Origin: Sycobia sp. Sy_11 | Lineage: Eukaryota; Arthropoda; Insecta; Hymenoptera; Epichrysomallidae | Length of the DNA stretch: 64,000 nucleotides | Direction: 5' to 3' | NCBI GenBank assembly: GCA_018907035.1 | Contig: JACCIC010000005.1 | Location: 2,961,001-3,025,000 of the forward strand | Shown: positions 1-12,308 of the stretch, in pieces | Layout of the letters: every line of letters begins with the position of its first letter | Position numbering within the stretch: the first letter of the stretch is position 1 | Translations under genes and position numbers: made by a program | The notes under the pieces: generated by a model | What the model saw: the letters and a program-made list of their open reading frames with translations, nothing else | Database searches by the model: none | What the model was told of the DNA's origin: nothing

Positions 1-1189
1 TTCAGGAACTGGAATTGGAAGAACTGATTAAAAATGAGCTTGAGGTTTTTAAGTTTTTTATAACGAGTAGAAAATTATGTGGACGCAAAAGTGTCTATAT
101 GGATAAATAGAGATATTCTCTAGCCAGTTAGTGCAAAAATAATCTTTTATATTTTTCAGAATCGATCCTTTTGTGTTTCAGAATGTCCGTAATATATTGT
201 TCCTCAAAATTTATTGTTATGGAAACTATCTGACCTGGTTCTTATTAAATATAAAGGCGCAAATATTCTACATTTGACGTATGTGCGTGGAACTTCGTGT
301 TTCTCGTATGCGACAAAGCCGAAAGCATAGACTCGTAAGCCCACGGATAGCGAAAGATCTTTGAATCCTTTTCTAGACCGATGGACTTAGCTCAGGAATG
401 TTTGTATTCGAGAAGGATCGAGTCAACGTGCATGGAGATTTCCGTAGCTGAAAAATTGTGGAATGGGTAGACTACAGGCAAAGAGACTCATGTTAGTGGC
501 AAAGAAACTATATTTTACACGTTTCGTTGTACATATTTTCAGAATATTTTTAATTAAATTTTTCGAAAGAAATGAGGATTAAGAAGGAAATGAAGGAACA
601 AAGAAATGGTGGAAAAGAAATTTATAAAAATTCCTGGAGATAATCGAACATATGCCGAAATTCGAAATTTGATAAAACAGACAGGATAAAATCATAAAAT
701 GGTCGCTCTCTTAATCACACTCACATAGTGAGTTAATTTTTAAAATTTCGACGCTCCGGAGTGAGCTTAATTTTTGTGCTAATCAACGTTCTTCCTCTTA
801 TCAGTGAAAATAACTAGGAAACATATATTCAAGGGAAATCAACAGATACATGTGAAAATGACAACTCTAGTATGATGTTTTTTTGCAACCTTAGTAATAA
901 TAGATATACTACAAATAATGAACGATTTAGAAAATTTTATCTTGTGCTCTTTGTTCAAAACTCTTTAATTTTGAGAATACTCATTATGACTGTCCAGATA
1001 GAACAGTTCAAATCCGTATCATTTACATAAAACAGCGTTTGATAAATTATTGAATAATGTGAAAAACTATTTGTAAATGTCTGTTTGCGTAATATAATAT
1101 AATGCATATATTACTTGAAAATGCATATGCTCAGCCATGCAAATATTAATAATTGATATTCAGAATTCGAAATCTTTAGAAATGAATTA

Positions 1190-1195
<6 letters not shown>

Positions 1196-1231
<36 letters not shown>
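1196..1231. repeat. (TA)n array
   Basis: Uninterrupted TA after a short atatgtat prefix. Confidence 0.95.
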
Positions 1232-1234
<3 letters not shown>

Positions 1235-1445
1235 GATTTGAATTTAATAACATAAATAATTTTTTATTATAAATAGTCACGAAAGCGAGTTGTTTTATAG
1301 ACTTAGAACTATAAATATCTTGTATCAGTAAAAAGATTACATTGACCTATATCAGTCTTCACGTTAGATAAGGCACCCTAGCTCTCTGTAAGTCCAGCTA
1401 ATACCTGATAATAAAATAAAATAAATCGATTACAGCAATTTTTAC

Positions 1446-1448
<3 letters not shown>

Positions 1449-1506
<58 letters not shown>
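1449..1506. repeat. (TA)n array
   Basis: About 29 TA units, directly before the CpG-rich block. Confidence 0.95.
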
Positions 1507-1510
<4 letters not shown>

Positions 1511-1542
1511 ATCCTTAGCCTCCAGCATATACGCGGTAAGTT

Positions 1543-1554
1543 GAGCGCCATCTG
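1543..1554 (-). promoter_or_regulatory. CTCF-like site
   Basis: The minus strand reads cagatggcgctc, matching the fly CTCF core AGRTGGCGCY. The site sits at the edge of the CpG-rich block. Single motif match only. Confidence 0.35.
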
Positions 1555-2190
1555 TAAGCCGTGAGCTTACATGGACAGCCGTCCGTCGGCGCATACCCGG
1601 ATCTCCACTACTGCCAGCCACGAAATCGGCCGAGCGAAGGGGCTCGAGAGCAGTTCTCCGCTATCGGCTCGGGGCCATCTTGGCCGACGAGAGAGAAAGA
1701 GAGAGCGACGGAGTGGGGTAGAAGGACGACGCATCGCCCGCTAATCAGCCACCCCAAGGCCGAGATTGCGGAAGGGCCGGGTTTAGGGGGGGGGTACTAC
1801 GATGGCTCAGCGTACTCGTAGGGCAGCCTCAGGATTAATCCTATAATCGAAAGCCACCCAGAGACAGGGCAGCAGGCAGCAGCCCTTCCATCCTTGGCGC
1901 GCGTACGTCGAGCCGCGTTAGGCGCGTACGCGAGCCGGCCCACGGCGCTGAGATCGCGTTACGCGCGGCCCGCGCGCGAGCGCAGGACGACGCGGTTCTT
2001 CTCCTCCGCCCCCCCCCCTCACCACCCGACGACAAAGAGGCTTAAGCGCCGTCGCACCGCATAGTTGGTAAACAAGTTATACAACCGGGACCGGGGGAAG
2101 AAAGTTCGAGAGCAGCCGTGCGCGAGTGCTATAACGAGATTTATCCGATCTGCGACACGCGAGCGCCCGAGCTCGCCTCTCGTCCCGGAC

Positions 2191-2191
<1 letters not shown>

Positions 2192-2227
<36 letters not shown>
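2192..2227 (+). repeat. (GA)n array
   Basis: Purine dinucleotide run in the CpG-rich block; potential GAGA-factor sites. Confidence 0.95.
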
Positions 2228-2230
<3 letters not shown>

Positions 2231-2299
2231 TGAAGCGTGGCGCTCGAAGCGCGTTATAATTCTTGATATATAGTGGTAGAGCGAGTGTGTGAGAAAGAG

Positions 2300-2301
<2 letters not shown>

Positions 2302-2340
<39 letters not shown>
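2302..2340 (+). repeat. (GA)n array
   Basis: Second GA run 75 bases after the first. Confidence 0.95.
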
Positions 2341-2343
<3 letters not shown>

Positions 2344-3059
2344 CTCGTGCTCGGATAAAGTGCCGGAGCGGTATAATTTATACAAAAGGCGAAGATAGTG
2401 CGAGGCAGCCGCGCGACACACCAATGGGGATCGAGGTAGACGACGTCTCAGCCCCTCTCCTCCCCCTACCGTCCCACTATAAATATCTGGCCTCTTGACT
2501 GATTAACGTCTCCGGAGTCTCGAGATAAGGTCTGTCTCTACTTTTAAGCTCGTCACCCCCCCCGCCCCTCACCCTAGCGTCGACACGCGGGCCGAGGCTC
2601 GAGGCACGGGAGCGCGTCGAGTAAACAGGTGATAGATGCGAAATGGGGGGGGAGGTGGGGTATTCGTCTTTTTTCTTTTTGTTTTTTTTTTTTTGTGCTT
2701 GTTTTTTTTTTCTCGTGATGGATGTCGCGGAGACGGGGTGGCGTGCAAGCGGGGAGACGAACGGAGAGCCGTCGCTTTTTTCTCCCCTGTCTTTCTCGAC
2801 TCTCGGCTGGCGCGCTGGGGTGGGACGACGACGAGCGTGATTCATCGAGAAGGACGCGTCTGATACGGCCGAAAGGGGTTAAGCGGGCGGCGAGCTGTTC
2901 CGACGGCATTGTCAATTAGTTTATTTCTCGGCGAAGAACCGTTTGTTGGCGCGATCGCGCGGAGCAAGCTCATTCAGATTCGATGGAACGAAGGGGGGGG
3001 CAGCGGATCGACATGCGTACACAATTCAATGGTGACGTATATTGCGCCAGACAGAAATC

Positions 3060-3724
3060 ACCGGCGACCATCTCATAATGTATATTAGAGATACTTGCGA
3101 ATCGATGCATTTTACTGCGCTGGATGGGACGTGTTTACGGTTTGACGTCCTAAGAAGGGTATGGTGAAGAATCGACAGTTCAATAGTTCCTAAATGTATT
3201 TAGATTTATAAATTCGATATTTTTTGCGTATGAAGAAGCTAAAAGATGGAGGGAAATATTTTTTTCACAACACGGTTTAACGTGCAACGATGTTAGATCC
3301 TTAACTTTGAAAATTTCGATTAAAAGTAAATTCGAAAAAATGTGAAATGCAATAGTAATATAGAGATTGACGAAAGCATAACTTTTAAGAGAGTCCGATA
3401 CTGTGTATAAAGTCGAACATATAATTAGAATTTCTTGCTGAGTGGTAGAACCATCAGTGATAAAAACATAGTTAAAACTATTTTTTTAATGTCCATATAG
3501 AATAGAGGTTGGCTTAAATTGTAATACACGTCATATAACCATTCATTCTTAGTTGTTCAAAAACCTGCAAAATCATTGGTTATGAAGGAAATTTTACATT
3601 CGTATTTTTTAACTTTTGATAAAAAAATCGATATAATTTAAGACAAGGCATACTAACTAAAGAAGTTAAGTAATATATGATCTAGCCTGAAATTATCGAT
3701 AGGGGCTATTACTATTAACTATAA

Positions 3725-3779
<55 letters not shown>

Positions 3780-4060
3780 ACGTTATTTCCTGCTTTATTT
3801 TTGAATATACGTACATCTAGGAAACTTTAATAACAAGCATCAATATTTTAATTAACTGAAATTCGCTCTAATTGTTGATGAAATGAATAATTTTGTTTCA
3901 TAAATAATGGAAAATTATACGTGCATGATTGGCTTCAGTTTTTTGGGCGAGGTTGAGGTAAACGTAAATAAAATTATATATTAATTTTGACATTATTCTT
4001 ATACGAGAAAATGAATAAACGGTCGAAAAATAAATTCTAAACAGTTCGCGGCACAATACA
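3060..4060. other. AT-rich intron, nothing recognised
   Basis: Contains one TA array (3728-3772). No open frame or motif worth reporting. Confidence 0.5.
3728..3772. repeat. (TA)n array
   Basis: Pure TA. Confidence 0.95.
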
Positions 4061-4620
4061 CTCCCGTATAATAACGGCGATAAAAGCCGCCCCTTCCGGG
4101 GGTTTCGCTCGAGCCATTGAATTATTTGCGGCTTTATTTTCCGATCAGTCGTTAACGGCCGCCGCCGCCGCCGCCGCCGTCGTCGGGGTGTAAACGTCGA
4201 GGAGCCGCACATACGGTCCATTAACGTCAAGAATCCAGATTAAAGCTTCGATTTCTTTAAAGCGCGTGTACGCGCGTGCGCCCACGCGGCTCGTAACGCC
4301 CCCTGTCGCTCCGGCGTCGTTCTACATGGCGATGTCGCGCGGCCAACCTGGCCGAAATCGCGTCGTATCGCCGAGAACTTTTCGCTTGCGCCGCGAAATA
4401 GAAAAGAAAGGTCGGGCGAAAACTCGGCGCGGCGCGGCGAGGCCTTATCCGCGATCGATCGAATTGTACGCGCGCAACGTGTAGTCGAATGAGCGGGGAA
4501 ACGGGTGTGGGGGTATTTCTTCCATTGAAACAGACGTCCTCGCATCGCGAGCCTATGGAGGGGCGCGCAATTGCCGTTTTCGATGCAGTTGCAACAGCCG
4601 TTACCCGTGCGAAAGGGGGT
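4060..4620. other. CpG-rich intronic block with GCC trinucleotide repeat
   Basis: GC-rich and CpG-rich. It includes a (GCC)n run at 4158-4179, which would read as a polyarginine tract on the minus strand. Overlapping open frames on both strands are typical of stop-poor CpG DNA. No exon signature was found. Confidence 0.45.
4158..4179 (+). repeat. (GCC)n array
   Basis: About seven GCC units. Confidence 0.9.
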
Positions 4621-4780
4621 AGCATCTGCGTTCGAAATCAAGGGAAATTCATCTCGGCTCTAATTGTATTTATATACCCGGCGCTCCTCGCCCATTTGAA
4701 ACTCAAACGTATAAAGTTAACTTGAAAAATGCCGCGACGCGCCATTCGCGTCCTCAGCCTTGCCAATTTGCTCAAGCGCT

Positions 4781-4781
<1 letters not shown>

Positions 4782-4822
<41 letters not shown>
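4782..4822 (+). repeat. (GA)n array
   Basis: Pure GA. Confidence 0.95.
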
Positions 4823-4823
<1 letters not shown>

Positions 4824-4949
4824 GAGTGGCATTGTGCAATCGCGCATTGGGTCGAGTAGTTTTGTTTGTTTGGGACGTAGGGGAGGGGGAGGGAGTTTAC
4901 AAGTAGCGTGGGGATGAGGGGGAGAAGTTTCACGCGCCCCAGTCCGAGA

Positions 4950-7320
4950 ATCCGGTGAAATTTTGGAAACGGTGTAACTTTTCGCGTATTTGTTCGGAGT
5001 CGGAATAAAATCAAATCGCGACCCCGGAATTATATGGGAATAGAAATTTGCGTTGAAATATTATTACAGGTATTGCTATTATTATTATCCCGTTTCCAAT
5101 TCAACAGAAGTTTTATTCTTAATTAACGGGACGAAGTTAGTTTGACAAATGAATAACTCGGTGTTACTTTAGAATAACGCGTTACCGAAACCAATAGGAT
5201 ATACAGAGCCATCGTGATATTTTTAGATTTGTTTAACGAGAAAGTTCTCTATGAAATAGATGCGACTCGTGTTTTTTTTCCGCTGTTATAAATTTGAAAA
5301 TTCATTTTACTTCATCCTTAGAGATCTGAATATTTTTTCAGTTTTTAGAGATCTAAATGATCTAATCTTGGGGTAGCGATGTAAGACGGCTGGTCCTTTT
5401 AAACAATGCGAGCAAAGTCCTACCCAAGCCGATCTGGGTCTGACATAATTTATATTCCAGGACGTGCAAGGGAAGTTTGCTCAATATTACATTCACATCT
5501 TATGGAAGTTCGAAGCATCAAGTTATACCATAACCACGTTAAAGATATTTCCTGCTGACCCGCATTTTTAAAGTTTTCATAAGGTTTGAAATTTTTCCAA
5601 ATTTTTGAAACGATCGAGGTTAGATAAACTAATAAATTCGTCAACTGATTTTCTTCAACAGATTAATACTTTATATGGAAATTTATTGGGATTATTAATA
5701 GAAATAACCAAATTATATAGAACTTGCTGTGGAATATTCCATCGCTACTTGTGATAACAAAAAAAAAGCTATGTCGTTATTTAATACTATAAAATGATCT
5801 TTTCTATATTATAAATATATGCATAGAATGTAAAAAACCAGTCCCAAAGTTGTCATTTGTTATGGGTATATATATACATATAAAGAAAATTCCTTAAACA
5901 TTTAGAATTTTAAAATTATTAAAATTTAATTTTAATTTTTTAAATTTAAATTTTTAAAATTTTAAAATTACACATTATGAACAATGTAATTGTTTTTTAA
6001 AAAAAAAGTTATTTTCAATTATATATTGCAATCAATTCTAATTACAGGATTCGAAAAATAAGATGTAGTCGTATGAAGCAAAAGTATAAAGAAATGTGTG
6101 TTACATTTTCCTGACGATATAATTGTTCGGAATCTGACCACCGACTTAACGAAGCATGAAACTTAAGGTACAAAACATATGGACGGAATACAGTGGAGCG
6201 ATACGTATAAACGTAGAAAGTAATAATTTAGTTAGCCAAATACGGGCAAAAAGAGAGCGGACGTAAACGAAGGGAAATAATTCCATTATAAAGCGATCTA
6301 TAACATTCGCCTGAATTTCGTCACTTTGTTTTATATCTCGAAATGGCTTGACCGACGATACTCCTCTAGATTGACTAATTCAATTATTGCGATGCTCAAC
6401 AGCAGGTTTATCCAGTATAATTATAATTATATTATCGTTTATTTTCTTTGAAAACTTTATGTAGCGCTGCATGAAACTGTTTCCAAGAATGCTGTGATAT
6501 CGATGCAATAGGCCATGCTGCTAATACCACATTGACACCCATCAAATCCGAGGAGCAAATTAAATTTCACGCAAAAATTGTCATCAGCATTCTTGCTTGT
6601 TTCATGATCATGGTTTTGAAATTGTCAAGAATTTGAAATTTTACAGGCAAAGTGCAATATTTTTCCACCCATCGTATATTCGAAATAAACACGCATCGAC
6701 TTCCTGCGATAAATTCTCTACACATTTTAAAGCCTTAATCAGGGTTGAACTACTCAGCTCAGCGAATCGCTAACGCTCGCGGCAATTTTCTAAAATCCCA
6801 TTGAATAGCAAATGAAAATATTGCATTATGCGCAATAATCCGTTATCTTCTAATGTTTCAAACTGCCTGTTAAGTTCGCCATTTAATGCCCAGTAAGTAT
6901 CCCCCGTTAACTCGGCGTATAAGTCGAAACCAATTACGCATTTATGGCTTATCTATATTCAGAATTTAGTTGCGGAACATTAAGCTTGAAGGTTGCACGC
7001 CCGATTGATTAATGCGCGAGTGATATTGTCGACGTACGTGAAACCTTTTCGTCGTATGATCCTATAATACATTAACATTAATCGCAGTATAAAAAGTTTT
7101 TCTACTGACCCCCTGCCTTCTGTTAATGTAAATGAAAAAGTACAGTTGTACTGTATAACGTTCGCTGTATATTGTATTAAAGTTGAATTAATTCTAGAAA
7201 CCATATACTACCTGTGAAAATATAATAGTCCAACCGAAATTCCATATATATATGTTACTGTTCTATCGACATTATGCCATTCGTGCCATCAGTAATGAAT
7301 GATTTACTAAATATTTTCCC
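4950..7320. other. AT-rich intron, nothing firm
   Basis: Includes an AT-only quasi-palindromic stretch at about 5910-5970 and a 36-codon minus-strand frame at 6432-6542 that I could not assign. Confidence 0.5.
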
Positions 7321-7823
7321 CTAAAAATTATCATCAGCCACGGCACCGCCTACCAACGCATAATAACCTCCTAGTTTCTACGATTCATCGTTGAGCACGT
7401 ATTATACATTCGTTCGCCGTTACAAGTCGACGAGCGCAGCGCGCCCGGCCCCATCCCTCTCCGTCAATTACACAGCGCGTCGCTCCACCGTCGTCCCAGG
7501 ATGCGATTACATTATCAATGGTACGACTGCAGCGTCATTGTTTCGCGCGGCAAACGGGGCGCGAATCTGTAATTTCGCCCTATTAACGATCCTTGCCCCC
7601 CAACGATCCACAATTCCTCCCATTCTAATAATCCCGAGTGCTCGACAACGGCGGCGCGTCGCCGCTCACAACGGGGGAAGATGCGCTGCGCGGAAGTCCC
7701 GGATGCGTTATCGGCGACGCCGGCGCTGCTCTTTTATCATCGAGACCTAAACTTATTAAGGCACAAGGAGAGGTCTCCCGCGGGCTTATACATAAATCCG
7801 TACCTTTCCTTCGCGTCTGCTCT

Positions 7824-7861
<38 letters not shown>
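7824..7861 (+). repeat. (CT)n array
   Basis: Pure CT. Confidence 0.95.
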
Positions 7862-7865
<4 letters not shown>

Positions 7866-8310
7866 CTCGTTACTCCTCCTCTATTCCTCGTGTATATTTG
7901 TAGCGATCAGCCACACTAATACCCGCGCACGTATCGCGGATAAAAGGACGTATTGAAAGGGGCAGGGGGGGGGCGGAGATGAAGAGAGAAGCTCGCATCA
8001 TACGCCGTACAGAAGGTAGACCGAGCCGAAGCTCCATCCTCCAAACCCCCTTTTGATTCCCTTCCCCCCACCCCTATATCCTTGCGGTGCGTTATATGCA
8101 CGCACACGTATAGCTCATTGCCGAGGGATCGAGAAAGAGGGAACGAGAGGTATGGTGGTGAGGTGGCGGAGAGGGGAGTGGGTAGAGCGGGTGAGGGAAG
8201 AAAATCGATTTCAGATTTCAATTTAATGCCATCACGATATCCGAGAGCTCTGCGCTCTCGCGAGCATGTGATAGAAAGAGAGGGAAAACCCAATAGCAAT
8301 CTCATCGAAG

Positions 8311-8311
<1 letters not shown>

Positions 8312-8364
<53 letters not shown>
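8312..8364. repeat. (TA)n array
   Basis: About 26 units, 280 bases before exon A. Confidence 0.95.
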
Positions 8365-8369
<5 letters not shown>

Positions 8370-8574
8370 CATGCTGTGGCGTCGGCCTCTGTGTTATCAG
8401 CTTTTCTCGATTGCTGTGCTAAGAGAGTAAAAGCGGCAGGCCGGAGGGAAGGAAGTGCAGGGGACTGGGGAGGGAGGGCCGAGCGCGCAATGGCGAGCGC
8501 AGCGAATGCGAATGCCCCATTATATGGCCAGATGATTATTCCCGAGTTAATGACGTTTCTCCATAACTATTCTG

Positions 8575-8612
8575 TCTCTCTCTCTCTCTCTCTCTTGCTC
8601 TCTCTCTCTTTC
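8575..8612 (+). repeat. CT-rich array before exon A
   Basis: CT run with a few interruptions. It forms part of the extended pyrimidine tract before the exon A acceptor. Confidence 0.9.
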
Positions 8613-8644
8613 GTCTTATTCTCTCTTCTGCCCGTGTGTTTCAG

Positions 8645-8755
8645 TTCCGCCCGACAACGTCACGATACACAACGGCGACGGCAGCCCTCTGGGATCGAGC
8701 GTCGGCCCGTTTCTGGAAAGGGAGGATCTCAGGCTCTTCTGCGACGTACACGGCG
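8645..8755 (+). CDS. Sidestep-family Ig receptor, internal exon A (first half of an Ig domain)
   Basis: This exon encodes the start of an Ig domain, probably Ig2 of a Sidestep-type membrane adhesion receptor; the fly founder guides motor axons by binding Beat proteins. It begins after a C/T-rich acceptor ending tttcag at 8644 and ends at donor GTGAGT at 8756. The 111 bases are two bases, 36 codons and one base, so both junctions are phase 1. The peptide starts PPDNVTIHNGDG, continues with SSVGPFLEREDLRLFC, and ends DVHG before a split Gly. The VGPF..-E-L-L-C order followed by GGKP is the Sidestep pattern just before and after the B-strand Cys. There is one N-glycosylation sequon (Asn-Val-Thr). 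A missing preceding exon must supply the first base of a codon, and g would give Val before PP. The family call is recognition by pattern; the exact paralogue cannot be named. Confidence 0.82.
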
Positions 8756-8784
8756 GTGAGTATCATATATAAATACACACACAC

Positions 8785-8790
<6 letters not shown>

Positions 8791-8831
<41 letters not shown>
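8791..8831. repeat. (TA)n array after exon A
   Basis: Begins about 35 bases after the exon A donor. Confidence 0.95.
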
Positions 8832-8836
<5 letters not shown>

Positions 8837-8999
8837 TTCTTTTTCTTTTTTCCTCATCACCTCGCTCCATTTTGCCGACCGACGCACGCTGCCGATGACA
8901 CCTGCGAAACTGCGAAACACTGCATTTTCGCGCACATGTCGCGATGGCCCCTCGTTCCTCTTTGCCCGAGCGCGGATTTTATGGATTTTCGGATTAGAA

Positions 9000-11690
9000 A
9001 CTGACCTATTTTTTATTTATATCTATTTTCGACGAATCAGTCGCGTTTTGAACGGATGCCGAGATAACGAAGCTGCTCCGTCGAAGCTTATCCGGCTATG
9101 CGTAAGGGAATTTTTAAAATTTTTCTTCCGACTCCCGTTCGACTTCGTTCATCATTGATGATATTTCAATCGATTTCCTTTGAAGCTTTTTACAAACTCT
9201 ATTTTTTTTTTTGATTGGGAATACCTTATAAAATCTAAAATGCTTTATATTTTCCGAAGTAACGAATAACGAGAGTTTTGGCATTTATGGGTAAAAGTAT
9301 AATTTATTATACAGAACAGGTTATTGTTCGTTGAAAGTTTTATTACACTACGTGTAATATAAATATTGATCAACCGATGTATTTATCAGACGTTCTATAA
9401 AAGCCTATTTTTTAACAAAATTTCGAAAGATATTATTATGAGAAGCTGGCAAAAACGAGTTTCGTTTATGAAAAAAAGGCCTTAATTTATGTTCAGATAG
9501 TCGCATAAATATTGATGAATTTAGTATAAAACTTTTCGATTCTTTTCTAAAATGATTAGCAGATTTTACTATTTTCAATGAAATCATAATAGCGCTGCCG
9601 ATTGGAAAACAGATTAAAAATGTACTTGTTTCATAAAAAATGCTATATTTAGGAAAATTTAATTTTCAACTTTTCATTTCTTCTTTTACAAACGTATTTT
9701 AGAAATATTAATGGATTTAGTTCGGATTATTCGCTTAAGGATATTTTTACCTTCTACAAAATTTCAACGTACTTCTACAACTTCGCTAAAAAGAAGAAAA
9801 TTACACTTTTGCTAAAAATGAAAGGTTATTTCTAAACGATGTAGCTCCGATTGATTAATTCGAAAAAAAAAAATTTCGTTATCTATTTCCGTGAATTAAA
9901 ACGGCTATATCGGATTGAAAATAACGAAAGAAACATAATATCGACTTAAAAATTTCATTGCGTTCAAAGCGTACTGAAATCCCGTTACCCGGTAAGCCAG
10001 TTAGCGAGGAAAGTAATCCGTCGTCAATCGGGCTCGCCCTTTTAAATCTTTCGATTCTTCTCTGGAGCCTAATGTTTTTTTTTATTTATTTATTTTTCCA
10101 GTGACTGACTCGATCGCTCAGCCTCGCGATCTTTAATTTCGCTTTTCTCTGAATATTTATTCTTTTTCCATCATATATTATTTTCAATTGTGTTTACATT
10201 ATTTATTTACGGAATTTTTATTATTAAATTTGAAATCTAGCTCTAGTTATAAATATGTGTCACTTGAACGAACTACTTGAGATGGCTATCTCTTCATTAT
10301 ATGATGCTTACAGTCAATAATTTATAGTTCCTAGAATGGTTATGCGATTCTATAGTACGCCAGGCAACTGTGGATTTTTATAAAAGTAACTAGCTGCGTT
10401 TTCGTTCAAATAAGTGCGTTTTATCTCAAACTATAATATAGTTTTTACAATTTTAAATAACATCGTTATAATTATTTTACTCCAATAAAATTAGACACAC
10501 TTATCAAAATGTCTCTTTGGAATAAGAATTTAAATCCGTAATTTAAACTAATTCGCAACACCTCTCTGTCCGATTTTCAAACTGTATCACGTCAAATAGT
10601 ATCGTTTAGAAACGCGAAAAGTTTTCCAAGCGTAATGTAATACAAAAAGCTTTTCATTGAAAAAACTTAAGTCATTTTTTGCACTTCAGCACAGCTGGAA
10701 ACTTTACGAAATATTTCACGATATTCATTCCTAAGAAATAATTTTCATTGTTAATTATGCTTTTCCCCGTGTGTTCGCGTCTTCCGTGTATAACAGACAA
10801 TTCACATTTATGTTTTTCTCTTCGCATTTCCATCGGATTTTAAGCGAATATCAAAGAGCCTTTCCAAGTTTGCATATAATAATGAAGCAATTAAGGATTA
10901 TGAAAGCTAAAAATGACTTCCTTTGTTATCTTAAGTTTCTGCTAATTAACATTTTCGGACTAGTTTTTAATGGAAATGCATATTTAACTACGCCCTGTAT
11001 CGTTATAACAGCAGATGGATTCGCTTAATAAGTAATCACTTAAAATAATTCGTTACAGTATAACTTCGTGACATTTCCATACAGTCCGGGCAGTCTATTA
11101 TGCATAGAATGTTATGTATGCTCGTTGAAATTAAAAAGAGCCCCGACGATGAGAATTTTTTTATTTCCCTTTCTCTTCTCGATTCCTATTTTCTACAATA
11201 CACCATCCCATTTGGGCTCTTTCTGTTTTCATTAAGCAGATGGAAATTCTATTTCTTCTTAACGTTCGAAATTGCGGTATTGCAATTCGGTACATCCATT
11301 ATGACGCGAAAAATGTATTTGTAGCTCTTCAATCGTTTTTTGGATTATTAATAAATTAATCTTAATTGAATAAATGAAGCTTGAAAAATGTTAAAAATCA
11401 TTTTCGTACATTAGTATTATCGGCAATTTTCATATGATTTTTAGTTGGGAGCAAAAAAAAGAAGAGATTTTTCATTATTTCGATATTGCATCCATTAACG
11501 GAGCCGTTCTTCTTCATGCGAAAAAGTGCATGAAAACGACAAAATAAATTAATATTACGACCGTACTGCCCGGCTATACAATTCAATTCAATAATCCTCG
11601 TCTGATAAATTTTTTTGAACAAAGAAGATAGGAAAAAGAACTGATTGAATAAAAAAAAAATTTTTTTTTTAATTAACGTAAAATATAATT
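9000..11690. other. AT-rich intron, nothing recognised
   Basis: AT-rich, with short frames of no recognisable composition. No repeat arrays of note. Confidence 0.5.
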
Positions 11691-11920
11691 AATATGTTCT
11701 TTCAGTCTGCTCGGAGAGCGGCTTCCCGGATTCCGGCTACTACTGCGGCTGCCGCTGCTGCTGCTACTCGCCGCGAATCTGTTTCTGTCTATACCCCTCC
11801 CATTCCCCTGCCCAAACGCAATTTGTCAGAATTTTACGATTTTGCCGGAAGCTCGCACGCACCGATGGCCACCTAATGCCTAAGCCCGCCAGAGGCCGCG
11901 TTGCACCGAGCGTGGGGGTA

Positions 11921-11930
<10 letters not shown>

Positions 11931-11999
<69 letters not shown>
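11931..11999 (+). repeat. (CT)n array
   Basis: About 69 bases, one of the longest CT runs in the window. Confidence 0.95.
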
Positions 12000-12001
<2 letters not shown>

Positions 12002-12256
12002 TCTCCTTCTTTCTCTATCCCCCTCTTACTCTCACATTTCCGATATAATTAGCAAAGCCTGCCGTGGTGTGAGGCATTCGCCCCGTGCCCCCCCCCCCAC
12101 GGTCAGTAATCCGGAATAATCTCGGGCGATCGGGCGTTTTACGATTCGCGGTGTATTGGTCAGCTGCGCGGGCAATTTCGAAGTTATCCTTCCGCTCTCC
12201 CGAGGAGCTCGTCCGCTGCGGGCAACGGCCCGAGGAAAAAAGATATAAATGAAAAT

Positions 12257-12258
<2 letters not shown>

Positions 12259-12305
<47 letters not shown>
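12259..12305. repeat. (TA)n array
   Basis: Pure TA after aataataat. Confidence 0.95.

Positions 12306-12308
<3 letters not shown>

Larger units (their letters stand above)
1531..2930. promoter_or_regulatory. CpG-rich block with CTCF-like and YY1/Pho-like words and GA repeats
   Basis: A 1.4 kb island rich in CpG in an AT-rich intron. It contains gagcgccatctg (1543-1554), whose reverse complement carries the AGATGGCGC core of insect CTCF sites. The near-palindrome ggccatcttggcc (1673-1685) includes the AAGATGGC core of YY1/Pho. Two long GA runs are potential GAGA-factor sites, and there is a T-rich tract at 2660-2712. Open frames here are rich in Arg and low-complexity residues and are not convincing genes. 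An enhancer, insulator or alternative promoter is inferred. Confidence 0.35.
7380..8560. other. GC-rich interval upstream of exon A
   Basis: Mixed CpG-rich sequence interrupted by CT and TA microsatellites. I searched it for the missing Ig1 exon because it is next to exon A; no Cys/Trp framework was found in any frame. Confidence 0.45.
1..8644 (+). other. Intron (3' part) upstream of exon A
   Basis: Sequence between the window start and the exon A acceptor. I looked for the preceding Sidestep Ig1 exon (a WFK or WFR core and a D-x-G-x-Y-x-C end) in the GC-rich parts and did not find it, so this intron probably extends beyond the window. It could also contain an alternative promoter in the CpG-rich blocks. 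Confidence 0.6.

Noticed and set aside
8082..8759. 225-codon plus-strand frame
   Set aside because: It runs through a TA array (Tyr-Ile tract) and a CT array (Ser-Leu tract) and overlaps the true exon A in a different frame.
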